64,000 nt of DNA from Basidiobolus meristosporus CBS 931.73 (taxonomy: Eukaryota; Basidiobolomycota; Basidiobolomycetes; Basidiobolales; Basidiobolaceae), in the NCBI GenBank assembly GCA_002104905.1, contig MCFE01000003.1, forward strand, positions 223,977 through 287,976, read 5' to 3'. The notes below the pieces were generated by a model that was not told the origin of the DNA, ran no database searches, and saw nothing but the letters and a program-made list of their open reading frames with translations. Positions 34,590 to 46,370 of this stretch are shown here, piece by piece (within the stretch, counting starts at the first letter, position 1; every line of letters starts with the position of its first letter). A program made the translations under genes and the position numbers.

Positions 34590-35999
34590 GCGGGTGGATC
34601 TGATCTGGATCATCTGTCAAGATCCCGCTCAGAGACTGTCACAACAACAGCAGCTTGGAATTAGTGACCCTCCTGACAATCTTACAACAAGATCATGACG
34701 GTATTTTGCAAATTTTACAGCCAAATAAAGGGATAAAACTTGGCAATTTTTGATTGGTGCTGCGACAATATTCGCATGTTATTGTTGCAGTCTTTCAGCG
34801 CCCTATTACTATTTTAAGTGGATCCAGTTGGCCAGGACTTCCAGTTGCCTTATATGGCAAGAAACTTAACGGTATTTTGACGGCCTCACAGCAAGACTCT
34901 GATGGCTTTTTTTTTGGCAGTATGACAGCCTGCTGCTGGTTATGTATAATGCTACCGTACCAATTTACCAAATGGTATTTCCCTTTTCTACCTCCCCTTG
35001 TGCAATTCATATATTCCACTGTAGAATCACCTTTAGTTATTTGCTTACCCACTACTATCTTGGGTATTCCACATATAGTTCAAATCAAAAAAAACTATGG
35101 CCTCCTGCTTACTAACCTCTACAAATGCGCACACCTGCCACAATTGACATACTTCTATCACCTCAACTTCACGGCTTTTTAGTGTGATACTTGCAAAGTT
35201 GCCATATACCTTGTACTGCTGGTAGCATATACGTCTTGCAGACATATGCTAGGTTGTTGCCACTTCTGCCATGAATACCTCCTGAATATTGGCAAAGAAC
35301 TTCTTGGTATTTAGCTAATATATTCCTTCTCCCTGCTGGATTCTAGTCCCCCTTTTAGGTGCACTCTGGCTTTTGTTTGTGTGAATTCTGTATTGAATGG
35401 TGTAGAAGTTGGCTTGTGACCACAAGAAATCTGGCATATCTTGGTGGAGTTTTCCCAATAAAAATTAGTTGCTTGTTGCACCCAACCCAACTTTGCATTA
35501 CGTAACTGATTACCCATGCATTGGGGCTGCTTAGCTTCTTAATGCCATAGGCATAGGTGTCTCCATGTGTACATTTGTCCTCAGTATTTTGCAACTCTTT
35601 CCGGCTGTCCTCCATGTGCCAACTCATCACATCCATGATGGACTTGAAGGTTATATTCTTGCTGAGATTGGGATATGGTAGTACCTGCAACTTGACTTGT
35701 CTTCCTATCTCCCCACACATCCGCTCCATAGGAAACTCCCAAAAGGTGAAGCAAGGCCCAATAATCTCCACACACTGTGCAAGATGGAGTAGAGAATGGA
35801 TACAGTAGCAGCAGAGATCTAGACGTTCAGCTTTATGTTTGTAGTATAGCTGCTCAAATCCTGTCACAAACTCCTCACACAACAGCTGTAGATGCATCAG
35901 GTTGGCATTGGTGATCTGCTTCTGGATAAATATTCCTACAATGTCCACATATGACTCCCAATGCTTCCAATGTACTCTTGGTAGGAATGGCTTCAGAAC

Positions 36000-37243
36000 T
36001 GTGATAATGGAAAGTATTCCATTACTACAATATCTCTAAACCAATATTGCACTCATTTCTTTATTTTGCCTTTTGCTATTGTAACACACAAGTGAAAGAT
36101 CAAGAATTTCCAACTTTGATGAACAAATGCTCCAGACCCTGACAAGCAATCCACCCAAGAATATTATGTCATACAGAACACGTAGTAGCCAATACATGTT
36201 TCAAATTACAGCTCATTTGAAGCAGTACTTAAGGAGTTATGACCAAATGAGTCTAACAATTATATATACTGTGCCTTATTGCTAGGATTACTATGGTGAC
36301 TTTAATCACGTGTAACTTTCGAACCAGCTAATCAAATCACGTGAAATTTTCACAGGTGCTGCGCCTATGTCTGATCTGCGCCACTGCAAAATTTTAGCTT
36401 TGTATCACGTGTATTGCTTGCGCAATTGCCCAAAAACTTTGATCCTTCAAAATTTTCACATATATGACTTCCCCAGCTGAAAAATAAAGAGAGAGCCTCT
36501 CTTTCTAGAATCTCCACACTACAATTACAAGTTTAAAGGTTATAAGACTTTCCTTGCATCACTTGCACTGTTGAGTATTCTGACTTTGATCAGTACTACA
36601 TCAGTAAAGAGACTGCAAAGCTCACAAGAATCCAATCTAAGTTCTACAAGAAACTACCACTTTTCTGTTGGAAAAGTCCCCTCTAAGAAACCCCTTTACT
36701 CTAAAGACACCCCTTTAGACACCCCTATAGTCTAAAGACCCCTTTAGAGACCCCTTTAAGAAACCCCTTTACTCTAAAGAAGCCCCTTTAGGTACCCCTT
36801 TAGTGTAAAGTCCACTTTAGAGACCACTACAAGAAGCCCCTTTACTCTAAAGACACCCCTTTAGACACCCATTTAGGTCTAAAGACCTCTTTAGAGACTT
36901 CTACAACAGACCCCTTTAGGTTAAAGGGGAGTTCAGAATTTCCATATTAGGAAATATTTTCTCAGAAAGGATAGTGACTTTCAAATAAGGAAAAGTTACT
37001 ATAAAAGTAAATAAGCTCATTAGTCAAACAGAAGGTCAGAACACTGTTGTAGAAGTGATAAACACTGCCTACAGTATATTTTGAGCCTAACATTGAGGAA
37101 ATTAGTGAAAGTTATATTTTCTATTGGTATATCAAACTCCCAATAAACTATTTAAGTATTAGCATACTGGAAGTTGTTGTATATTGTTGATTAGCCTCTA
37201 CATTGTGGAACAAGCCCCAAACTAATCATAATACAACACAACA
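36000..37243 (+). repeat. 1.24-kb LTR-like insertion in the transposase, third family
   Basis: Begins TGTGATAATGG and ends ACAACACAACA. It is flanked by GAAC (or AGAAC) at 35,995-35,999 and 37,243-37,247, and the transposase sequence resumes after it. It contains three TCACGTG sites (36,307; 36,338; 36,406), a TATA-like CATATATGA with AATAAAG about 25 bp downstream, and a CCCTTTAG/CTAAAG repeat array. Size, ends and short duplication fit a solo LTR; no internal coding sequence. Confidence 0.6.
36670..36935. repeat. Irregular array of CCCCTTTAG and CTCTAAAGA units
   Basis: About 265 bp in which CCCCTTTAG-type and its inverse CTAAAG-type units alternate roughly every 10-20 bp (at least 15 occurrences). 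The alternation of a motif with its reverse complement could fold into many small hairpins. Lies inside the LTR-like insertion. Confidence 0.75.
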
Positions 37244-39175
37244 GAACACCACTTCAATAAATACATATCCAGTTCATCCAGTCTTTGCATTTGTATTGTT
37301 GCATATGCGTATGAATATTAATTGGAGCCCGTGAGAAGTACTTAGGGTAACAGATACTCTGTAATATCTTGCTAATTTTTTCAAATTTCTCCGGTATCTC
37401 AAAGGGCTCATTTAGCTTGAAATGCCCCATGTACAACTTGGTCATCAGTATAGGGATATTGTTGAAAAGCAAATGCATTGCTCCCAGTGGAAAGCTTTTG
37501 CTCAAACATATACCCTCTATCTTAAGTATCTCTGGTTTCTAATTGATTCCATATTCTGGCCAATGGCTTATAGCTTGCCAATTTTGCTGCAATTGCATGC
37601 TTACTTCTATACATTCTCTCTGTGGAAAGATGATGTTCTTAGTGCTGATGTTTGGGTATCATGGATCTCACACATTCAACAGCAATACCGTCCATTGTGC
37701 CCAGAAAAACCTGCTATCTTGCTGATGGCTGGGGTATCTCCAATGCAGATAATAATATGCACTTTTACATGACGGCCATTCACCATTATCCCGCTGGAAA
37801 GCATACAAAATTCATTCAGCAATGGATGCAGGTAGCTATCCAGGTTGGACGGTGATTTAGGCCCAGATACCAGTGAGACTACCATCAGATTATTGCTCTG
37901 ATACCGTAAGATGGGCGGCAGATTCAGATCAATGAGAATCAGTGGCAAGCAGGATTTGCGGGTAGAGTACTTGTTTAATGAGTATCCATCAAGTGCTAAA
38001 GCAAAGGCATGGTCATACATACCTTGAAAGTAGCCCTTGCTTCTTAGCTGTATGTAATGGTTGTCATTGAATATATCGGATATGTTTGTGCTTGATTGAT
38101 ACTGAGTGTGGTACTGTATAGCTTTGCAATATTTGTTGGACTGCATCAGCTTCCTCAGACGGGGTATGACTGGAATATATCCGGAGTGTGAACAATGTTT
38201 TCCCTCAATTGTGGTGAATTCCTGACAATTTGGACACATTGCAATGGTAGCATTTTTGGATGTGAATGCCATGCAACTGTTAACACATGCTGGAATCAGG
38301 ACAGTCTCTGGATCATATGTTGCCAGCTGCAAGATGGTTGTCCACTTGTACCATGTACATGGTAAGTTGCATCCCAGTATGATTTTGGCAAGAAGTAGTA
38401 ATAAATCCTCAAAGCACCCATTACTGATATTAGTGGAAACATGCCACTTCTCTAGTCACAACATCACATCATTCACCAGTAGATGGATTACTGGGCTCAC
38501 TTGGCTCCATAAAGTATCCTTGGCATTTGTCTCAACAGGTGTTGTCTCATTGCATATAGGGATTTGACTGGGCTCATACATGGTACTGTTGTTAGGGGAG
38601 ATAGGCTCAAAATCCATCAGTGAACCTTCTTTATCAGAGCTATCACTCTGCGTGCCATATTCAGAAGGCTGAGGTGAGCCTAAAGGCATCACAAACTCAC
38701 CTGACTCAGTTTGCGCAAGGTGACAAAGATGGCCAGGTGCCAATATTGAAGTATCAACTGGCTGGCAAGATAATGTTGGTGCAGTAGTGACCAATGAATG
38801 GTCAAATATGACTTGGGTGGCAAAACACTGGCGGTGATCCTTGTAATACTTCCTATGCTGTCTGCGTGCTTCATGGCTGAGAGGCTTGCCACAATAGCCA
38901 CATGGTCTTTTTTCTCTTCTCTTACAGCATTGAGTCAAAGTAGTCTTGTCCGTGGGGCAAACAGTTTGACCTTCAACAACGTAATGCTATTATATCACTT
39001 TTTGGTCAATACTCATGTGAACTTAAGACAGTCTTGTATTTGAGACATTGCACCTACATGAATGTAAGATTCAATGATGACCCGCCATAGTAAGCATTAT
39101 AAATAAAGTTGTGGCACCACATACACACGTATATGTAACACTATTTCCCCTTTGATTTGACTCACTTCCATATAT

Positions 39176-41216
39176 ATGCCGCCAAAAATAAAGCAAAGTT
39201 GTCTGGTTCTCAACCAAACCCCACCACTGACAGCAACAGAAGAACGGTTGGACAACAGCTTGCTTTGACATTCAGTGCAACAAGCGGGGCCACATCCAAA
39301 AAAGGCCCTGTGGACAGTGTGCCCATTGAAGGTAATAATGCGGACTTGAGAACCTCTGTGGTTCCACAAGCTGACTGTTTTGCTCAGGCAGATGAGAATG
39401 TAGCAAACGCAGTACCCTCTGTTGAAGATCAGCAAGTGGCCATGATAACATCACCACCACCCATATTAGCAGGTATGTTGTCAGCTCATAACAAAGCATT
39501 AATGAAGCAATTAGGTGCAGTGGCTGATTGGATAGATGCAATGGCCCAGAAAAATCAGGAAGTAGTCCAGAAACAGGATGAGCAGATAATATGTGTAGAG
39601 CAATCAATATCCCAGGTAGAGAAAGCAGCATCTTTGCTGCAAAGAAGGAACTCAAGTAGCTCAATGTCACAGCCAAGAATTGAGCCATTTCCTGATGTAA
39701 CAGCAGAGGAACACTGTACAGTCTTTGAAGCACAACAACAGTGCCCAAAGATAAAGCCCACAGAAAAACCTATTACAGCATGGGAGGGAGACAATGTGGT
39801 GTTTATACCAAAGCCTAAAAATCAAAAGACATTGAAGATCCGTGAAGCCGTTGAGTGCAATAATGAAGAGTGGGCTAATATACAAGAGGCTGTCAGAAGT
39901 CTAGCACGCCATCACGTTAAGGCCAGCATACCATGGGACCATCAGGAGCTCAAGGCCAAGCTGAATGCACTTGACTTGTTCCATGAGCATTATCCTGGAT
40001 TCAAACAGGCAAATGGATTATGAGCCAGCATTGGTATGCTAAGAAAGTATCTTAAGAATAGCAGAACCTATCAAAGGCAGAAGAACAAGGGTGCCATGGC
40101 TAAAAACCAGCGGCTTCCTCAAGAGTCTGTTACAAGCATGGCCAAAAGCTCCAGACAAGCATCAAAGAGACATCAGGCAGCTGGAAGAGTGCCAATTAAG
40201 GACAAGCAGGCAGACATGGATGCACCAGCACAACATTTATCAAGGAAAAGCGTAGTACCACTCAAGAAGCACCCAGTCAAAGTAGCAGTGAAGGACCTGG
40301 CAGTGATAAAAACCAGCCACTTTTACAGGAGCCCGTAACAACTACGGTTGAGAGCTCAAAACAAGCTGAAAAGAAACATCAGGTTGCCAGAAGAGTGCCT
40401 GCAAGGGACTAGCCGGCCAAAACAGATGCATCAGAGCAGAATTTATCCAGGAGAAACTGTAGTTCTTTACAAGAAGAACTCAGACAAAGTAGCTGTGAAA
40501 GACCTGGCAGTGATAAAGGAAAAGGTAAAGCGAAAAATGTCTACTCAAGCCTGAGACAGGGAGGCATGCAAAAAAAACTGCAGTTCTTGCCAATTAACGC
40601 TGCAAGCTAGGAACAGACTGAATCCCAACATAGCCAAGAAGAATTACCAACAAGAAATCAGCTGTTTTTGCAAGAGTTGGAAGCGCAGCCAATTGAGCTA
40701 CACTCCAGCAAGGGAGATAAGTTTGCTGAAAAAGGCAATTTGTCTACCACAGCCTTCACAGCCTCCATTGTTGACAGAGTGGAGATTCCACTGACAGACA
40801 AGGCTACAATGTCAAGAACTTGAAAGACTATCACAATGCCTTCAGTGCAGTTTTGGAACATTAATAGGCACACCAAGAGGTTGCAGCACTTCTTCAAGAG
40901 CAGTGCTCAAGAAAACGCACTAGAATATTGCAAGGATTTATTGCAAAGACTTGCAGATGAGGAGCTAGACCTTGCAGTGCCAGCTGAAGACCAGGATGTG
41001 TGGGAACCAGTGAATGAATAGTGGCATAAAGCTGTTGGGTTCCTGCCAAAGTTGTGGAACCAGAGCATTGCAGCAAAAATACTTACTGAGTGGTGGATTT
41101 TAATGGAGTTACTTGTTGACTGTGGGGTTGGGCTTAATGTTAGTGTAGGGTATAGAGACTTGCATAGGTCAATACAATTGGCAATTGAGGTACAACTGAA
41201 GTTTCAACGGAAATAA
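39176..41216 (+). pseudogene. Second gene of the CACTA element (basic, coiled-coil protein of unknown function)
   Basis: Not a protein I recognise. ATG 39176 (MPPK) is followed by a one-base loss relative to copy F, after which the frame is open to 40,023. Visible in order: an N-terminal KAKLSGSQPN region; a Ser/Thr-poor helical stretch with heptad-like spacing (ALMKQLGAVADWIDAMAQKNQEVVQKQDEQI); VVFIPKPKNQKTLKIREAVECNNEEWANIQ; and IPWDHQELKAKLNALDLFHEHYPGFKQ. A stop at 40,021 replaces a Trp codon kept in the copy at 51.4 kb. Beyond it are two Lys/Arg/Ser-rich repeats, then NINRHTKRLQHFFKSSAQENAL and a conserved end, MELLVDCGVGLNVSVGYRD. It lies head to head with the transposase in three copies, so it is a stable part of the element. 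A DNA-binding or regulatory role like TnpA of En/Spm is possible but unproven. Confidence 0.65.
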
Positions 41217-41530
41217 ATCAATTTGTACACATGAAAAGTAAGAGAAATGGCTGAGTCAGGAAGTAAGGTGTGTGAAAAAGAGGCAATAGCCAATCAATTC
41301 ACACAAACATAGGAGGCAATAGAGTGTCTGGGATCAGAAAGTGAGCAAATTGGCAGAGAACCAATCAGAAGCCACTTATACATTGTTGTGATGAAAAATT
41401 CTGACAAAGTCTTTTGTGAAATCTGGGGTGCAATTATTTTTCAATGGTTTCTGGACAGAGTCCTGACAAGATCAGCACCTCTCAGTCATGGGACATTAAC
41501 TTTGTGATAGCCTTTTGACGGGATCATCTC

Positions 41531-41547
41531 AATAATTTTTCATAGTG
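41531..41547 (-). repeat. Right terminal inverted repeat of CACTA copy 2
   Basis: AATAATTTTTCATAGTG, whose inverse CACTATGAAAAATTATT is identical, 17 of 17, to the left end of the next copy at 44,543. It carries the CACTA signature that names the superfamily. Confidence 0.82.
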
Positions 41548-43990
41548 TGTATTGAGTGATGTTGAAATCAGCTTGTACTAAGGAGACACATGGCATACTT
41601 TGGTAATGTTGCCCTAATAAGGTTAACTTACCTCTTACATCTAGCCCAAAATGCACTACATAACTGATTACCCATGCACTGGGGCTGCCTTGCTTCTTAA
41701 TGTCAAGGTCAGAGGTATCCCAATGTGCACATCTATCCTCAGTATTTTCCAACTATTCCTGGAAGTCCTCCATGTGCATTCTCATCACATCCAAAATGGA
41801 CATGAAGGTAATATTCTTGATGAGATTGAGGTATAGTGGTACTTGTAACCTGACTTGTCCTCCTATCCCCCCCCACATATTCACTCAATGGGAAATTCCC
41901 AAAAGGTTAAGCAAGGTCCAGTATTCTCCATATACCAAGCAAAATGGAGTAGAGAAGAGATGCAGAGGTGGGAGAGTTCTATGAACTCAGTTCTTCACTT
42001 GTAGTATAGCTGCTCAGATCCCATTACAAGCTCACCTTGAAAAAAAAACTAACAAATGCCAGGGGATACCTTCATAATGTCAGCTAAATTCCAACTTTTC
42101 AGAGAGTGACAACTCCATATATGTCAGGTACTGGCTTCAGAGCAGACAAGCAGACTTCCTTTCCAGGGGGACTCTAAGCCAACTAGTGCAGTACCAAGTT
42201 TTCTAGTCAGTTGCTCATTAATCCCACCAAAAATTACAACCAAAAATTTGGGGCATAAGCACCAACTCAATACCTGCAAAATACCAACTAAATGCTAGTT
42301 AAATGCAGTTACATAGCAGCTAAAAGTCCAACAAACTCAATAGGCTTTGCAATTTTTCATAAGGTCCTTGCATAAAAGCTGAAAAAGCACTAAGTGGGCA
42401 TTGAAGGTCCTTTTCTCTATATGTATTCCTAAAGTGTTAATATATGACTCACAATGCTTCCAATGTACTGTAGGTAGAAACTGCTTCAGAAGGTTACTTG
42501 AATATATACATTTCTGGTTCATCCAGTCTGAGCATTTGCATTGATGCTAATGCATATACAAGGCTTTTGAGTAATATTAGGGTAAAAGAGCACTGCAACT
42601 TCTTGTCAATTCTTTCAAATTTTGTTGGACTCTACAAGGGCTCATTTAGCTTCAAATGCCCCATGTACAGATTTATCATGAGTATTGGGATATTGTCAAC
42701 AAGCAAATGAATTGCCCCCAGTGAAAAGCATCTGCGTCAGCAGATTCCTTACATCTGCAGTATCTGCAGTTTTCAATTGATCCCATATTCTGGCCAATAG
42801 GATATGGCTTGCCAGCTTTGCTGCAATTGCATGCTGAGTTCTGTATGTTCCCTTAGTGGGAAGATGTCTTAAGTGATGGTGTTTGGATTATTATACATAA
42901 TGTCAGTTATGGAGTAAATTCCCTGGATCTCACAAATTCAATAGTAATACCATTCACTGTGTACTGATATGCCAGATATCTTACTGATAACTGGAGTATC
43001 TTCAATACAGATAATAGCATGTGCTTTGAGACCATGGCCTTTTGCTAGTATCCTACTGGACAGCATACAAGATTCATGCAGCAATAGATTCAGATAGCTA
43101 TCCAAGTTGGACAGTGATTCAGGATCAGCAAGTAATGAGACTATCAACAGATTTCTGCTCTGGTCTGCAAGATTAATGGCAGACTCAGGTAGATGAGAAT
43201 CAGTGGCCAGCTGGATTTGCTGGTAGAGTACATGTTCAGCAAGAATCCCTCAGGTGCCAAGGCCATGACATGGTCACATATCCCTTCATAGTAGCCATTG
43301 CTTCTCTATTGTTTGTAATCTTTGACGACAAATATATCAGAAATGCTTGCACTTACCTGATACTGAGTGGAGTACTTTGTAGCTTCACAATATTTGTTGA
43401 GCTGCATGAGCATCTTCAAAAGGGTTTTGCTGGAATACAGCTGTAGTGTGAGAAATCTGCAAAGTATCCCTAGAATCTCTTGCTATGATTGTGGTCCCAT
43501 TGAATGTGGGGTCTATGCAGGTTTCAAGCAGGGTATTGTTGTGAGAAGAGATAGGCTTGAAATCCATCCATGAGCCTTCTTTTTCAGAGCTATCATTCTA
43601 CAGGCCATAGTCAGAAGGTTGAGGTAAGCCAACAGGCATTGCAAACTCACCCAACTCTGTTTGCACAAGGTGACAAGTGCCACTAGGTACTGTTGTAGAA
43701 ACATAAAGTAGCCAGCAAGATATTTCTGGTAGAGTAGTGGCTGATGAATGCTAAAATATGACCTTTGTGGCATATCCTTAGCCAAGATCCGTGGAAAATC
43801 CTATGATGTCTACATGCTTCATGGCTCAGAAGCTTCTACAGTGGCATATGGTATATTTCCCTTCTCTTATGGCCATGAGTCAGAGTTGTAAAGCCCACAG
43901 GGCAAACAGCTTGACACTCAGCAATGCAACTATTTTATATACTTTTAGGCCAATATTCATACAAGTTTAAGAGAGTCTTGCACTTGAGGC
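41548..43990 (-). pseudogene. tnp2: tnp2 transposase of copy F (right part)
   Basis: Decayed minus-strand transposase resuming after the TGTA duplication and running back to its N-terminal zinc region near 43,985, where VQCLKCKTLLNLYEYWPKSI and CIAECQAVCPVG can be read on the minus strand. Longer remaining frames are 42,337-42,522, 42,938-43,147 (SNLDSYLNLLLHESCMLSS) and 43,513-43,785. More degraded than copy 2, as expected for an older host element. Confidence 0.68.
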
Positions 43991-44119
43991 ATTGTACCTA
44001 CACAGATGTTGGATTCAATGATGACCCACTAAAATATTCATTTTAAATGAAGCTGTGGCTCCAAATACCCACATATATGTTAAACTTTGTCCTCTTTGGT
44101 TTGTTTAATTTGCATAGAG

Positions 44120-44542
44120 ATGCCACCTAAAAGTAAAGCAAAGTTGTCTGGTCTCCAATATAAAGCCACCGCAAAAAACAGTAGACAAATGGTTGAACAA
44201 CAACTTACACTAACATTAAGTGCAACAGGAAGGGCTACATTAAGAGAAGGTCATGTCAACAGTATGCCTACTGAAGGTAAGAATGCAGGCATTTCATTCT
44301 CCTGGTTAAGTGGGTAACTGAGAATCTCTGCACAATCATAATCTGACCATAATATTTGGGCAGTGGTAATTGTAGCAAGTATTTCAACCGCATTAAAAAA
44401 ATATCTAAGTCAGAAGAACAAGGGCATTGTTTGCTATAACCAGCAGCTAACCCTAACCCCCATCAGAGCCTGTCACAAGCAGGCCTGAAAGCTAAGACAG
44501 ATGTACCAGCTCACAGTTTATCAAGAAATGGTCACTATGAAA
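44120..44542 (+). pseudogene. Second gene of CACTA copy F, N-terminal fragment
   Basis: ATG 44120 opens MPPKSKAKLSGLQYKATAKNSR with an intact start and gives the correct N-terminal frame of the family. It ends in a stop near 44,317 and then jumps by deletion to the Lys-rich part. Truncated at 44,542 by the left end of copy H. Confidence 0.6.
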
Positions 44543-46160
44543 AATTATTTGGTCCCACAGGTGGATCCAGTCCAGAACAGCTGTTAAGATCCGGTTAAGA
44601 CACCATCATAATACCAGCAGCTTGGAATTAGTGACCCTCTTAACAATTTATAATGGGATCACAATGGTGTTTGCTAATTTCACTACCAAATAAAGTGATA
44701 AAACTTGACAAGATTTGATTAGTCCTGTATTGGTGATAAGGCTGCCTAAAGCTGGTTCTGTATAATGCTACCATACCAATTTACCAAGTGGTATTTATTT
44801 TTTGTAGAATCACCCCTCTTTATTTGTTCACCCACTACTACCTTGGATATTCCACACATTGTTTGAATCAAAAAAAGCTATGTCCTCTTGCTTACTAACC
44901 TCTACAAACATGCACACCTGCCATAGTTGATATACTTCTATCACCTCAACATTAAGGTTTTTTAGTGCAATACTTGCAAAGTTGCCATATACCTTGTACT
45001 ACTAGTAACATATACATTTTGCAAACATATGCTGGGTTGTTGCCACTTCTGCCATGAATTCCTCCTGAAAATCTGCAAAGAACATCTTGGTATTTGGCCA
45101 ATATATTCCTTCTCCCTGCTGGATTCTAGTCCCCCTTATAGGTGCCCTCTGGCTTTTATTTGTGTAAATACTGTATTAAGTGGTGTAGAAGCTGGCTTGT
45201 GACCAAGAGAAATCTGGCATACCTTTGTAATATTTCTTAATAAAAAATTAGTTGCTTATTGCATGCAACTCAACTTTGCATTACTTAACTAATTATTCAC
45301 ACATAAGGGTTGCTTAGCTTCTTAATGCCATAGGAATAGGTGTCTCCATGTGCACATTTGTCCTTAGTATTTTCCAACTCTTTGTGGCTGTCCTTCATAT
45401 GCCAACTCACCACATATGTGACAGACTTGAAGGTAACATTCTTGATGAGATTCGGATTAGGTAGGGCCTGCAAATTCACACACCTTCCCATATCCTCACA
45501 CACCCACTCCATAGAACACTCCCAAATGGTTAAGCAAGGACCAATATTCTCCACACACTGTTCAAGATAGAGTAGAGAATGGATATAGTAGCGGCAGCAA
45601 TCTACATGTTCAGCTTTATGTTTGTAGTATAGCCACTCAAATTTAGATTAAATAGATTAAAGCCTGTGAGAAGTACTTAGGGTAGTGAATACTCTGTAAT
45701 ATCTTGCCAATTCTTTCAAATTTCTCCAGTATCTCAAAGGGTTTGTTCAACTTGAAATGCCCCATGCACAACTTGTTCATCAGTATAGGGATATTGTAGA
45801 AAAGCATATGCATTGCTCCCAGTGGAAAGCTTTTGCTCCAACAGATATCCCCAATCTTAAGTATCTCCAGTTCTCAATTTGTTCAATATTCCCGCTAATG
45901 ACTTACAGCTTGCCAACTCTGCTGCAATTGCATGCTGACTTCTGTATGTTCTCTTGGTGGAGGATTATGCTTTTAGTGCTGGTGTTTGAGTAATATTAAT
46001 GTGTGCGAGTTATGGAGTAAATCCTCTGGATCGCACACATTTGGCAGCAATACCATTCATTGTGCCCGGAAAAACCTGCTATCTTGCTGATGGCTGGGGT
46101 ATCTCCAATGCAGATAATAATATACGCTTTTACATGATGGCCACTTACAGTTATCTGCAT
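44543..46160 (-). mobile_element. CACTA copy H, left end and partial tnp2
   Basis: Starts with a perfect CACTATGAAAAATTATTTGG end. The minus-strand transposase tail and C-terminal region follow (WHMKDSHKELENTKDKCAHG near 45,340-45,450, then FPLGAMHMLF-like sequence near 45,800), with internal deletions. The match ends near 46,160; no right end or second gene is attached. Confidence 0.65.
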
Positions 46161-46370
46161 TAGTTTGTACCTGACTCAACAAGTGCGCAAAAGGAGAGGC
46201 AGCAGTCCTAATTAGGATTAGCTCTGTTAAAATATTCACCTATTGGGTATCACTCAGCAGCTAAAAATTTACTTAGCAACCCCTGACTGGTGTCAGTATC
46301 TGTTTGGACTCATTCTCAGCACTAACTTTACCATTTACCTCAGATCAACAATCCTGCGATTATTTCACTA
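46161..46370. other. Unassigned sequence between CACTA fragments
   Basis: About 210 bases with no match that I can see to the other repeats in the window, and no coding content. Confidence 0.4.

Larger units (their letters stand above)
34790..39060 (-). pseudogene. tnp2: Tnp2-family CACTA transposase of copy 2 (interrupted)
   Basis: DDE/RNase H-fold transposase acting on the CACTA ends. Minus-strand segments in order: zinc-finger region 39,050-38,456 (QTVCPTDKTTL and CGYCGKPLSHEARRQHRKYY); best-preserved core 38,332-37,676 with CPNCQEFTTIEGKHCSHSGY, LRSKGYFQGMYDHAFALALD, CLPLILIDLNLPPILRY and HVKVHIIICIGDTPAISKIAGFSGHNG; 37,505-37,254; then a 1.24-kb insertion; 35,948-35,355 (FVTGFEQLYYKHKAERLDL, FPMERMCGEIG); and the tail to 34,790. 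This order and these motifs are those of the fungal and plant transposase_21/Tnp2 family. Frames change several times, so it is a pseudogene. Intact length would be about 1,000 residues. Confidence 0.83.
33492..41547 (-). mobile_element. CACTA transposon copy 2: tnp2 transposase plus divergent second gene
   Basis: Most complete CACTA copy in the window, 8.06 kb including two later LTR insertions. The left end is CCCTATGAAAAATAATT (33492) and the right end AATAATTTTTCATAGTG (41531-41547). TGTA at 33488-33491 and at 41548-41551 is the target duplication (3 or 4 bp), and the surrounding transposase of copy F becomes continuous if copy 2 is removed. The transposase runs on the minus strand from about 39,060 to 34,790 and the second gene on the plus strand from 39,176 to 41,216, head to head across about 120 bp. 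Both genes have stops or frameshifts, so this copy is not active as it stands. Confidence 0.82.

Noticed and set aside
36670-36935. Telomere-like or CRISPR-like repeat
   Set aside because: CCCTTTAG units alternate with their reverse complement and lie inside an LTR-like insertion; there are no unique spacers and no chromosome end.
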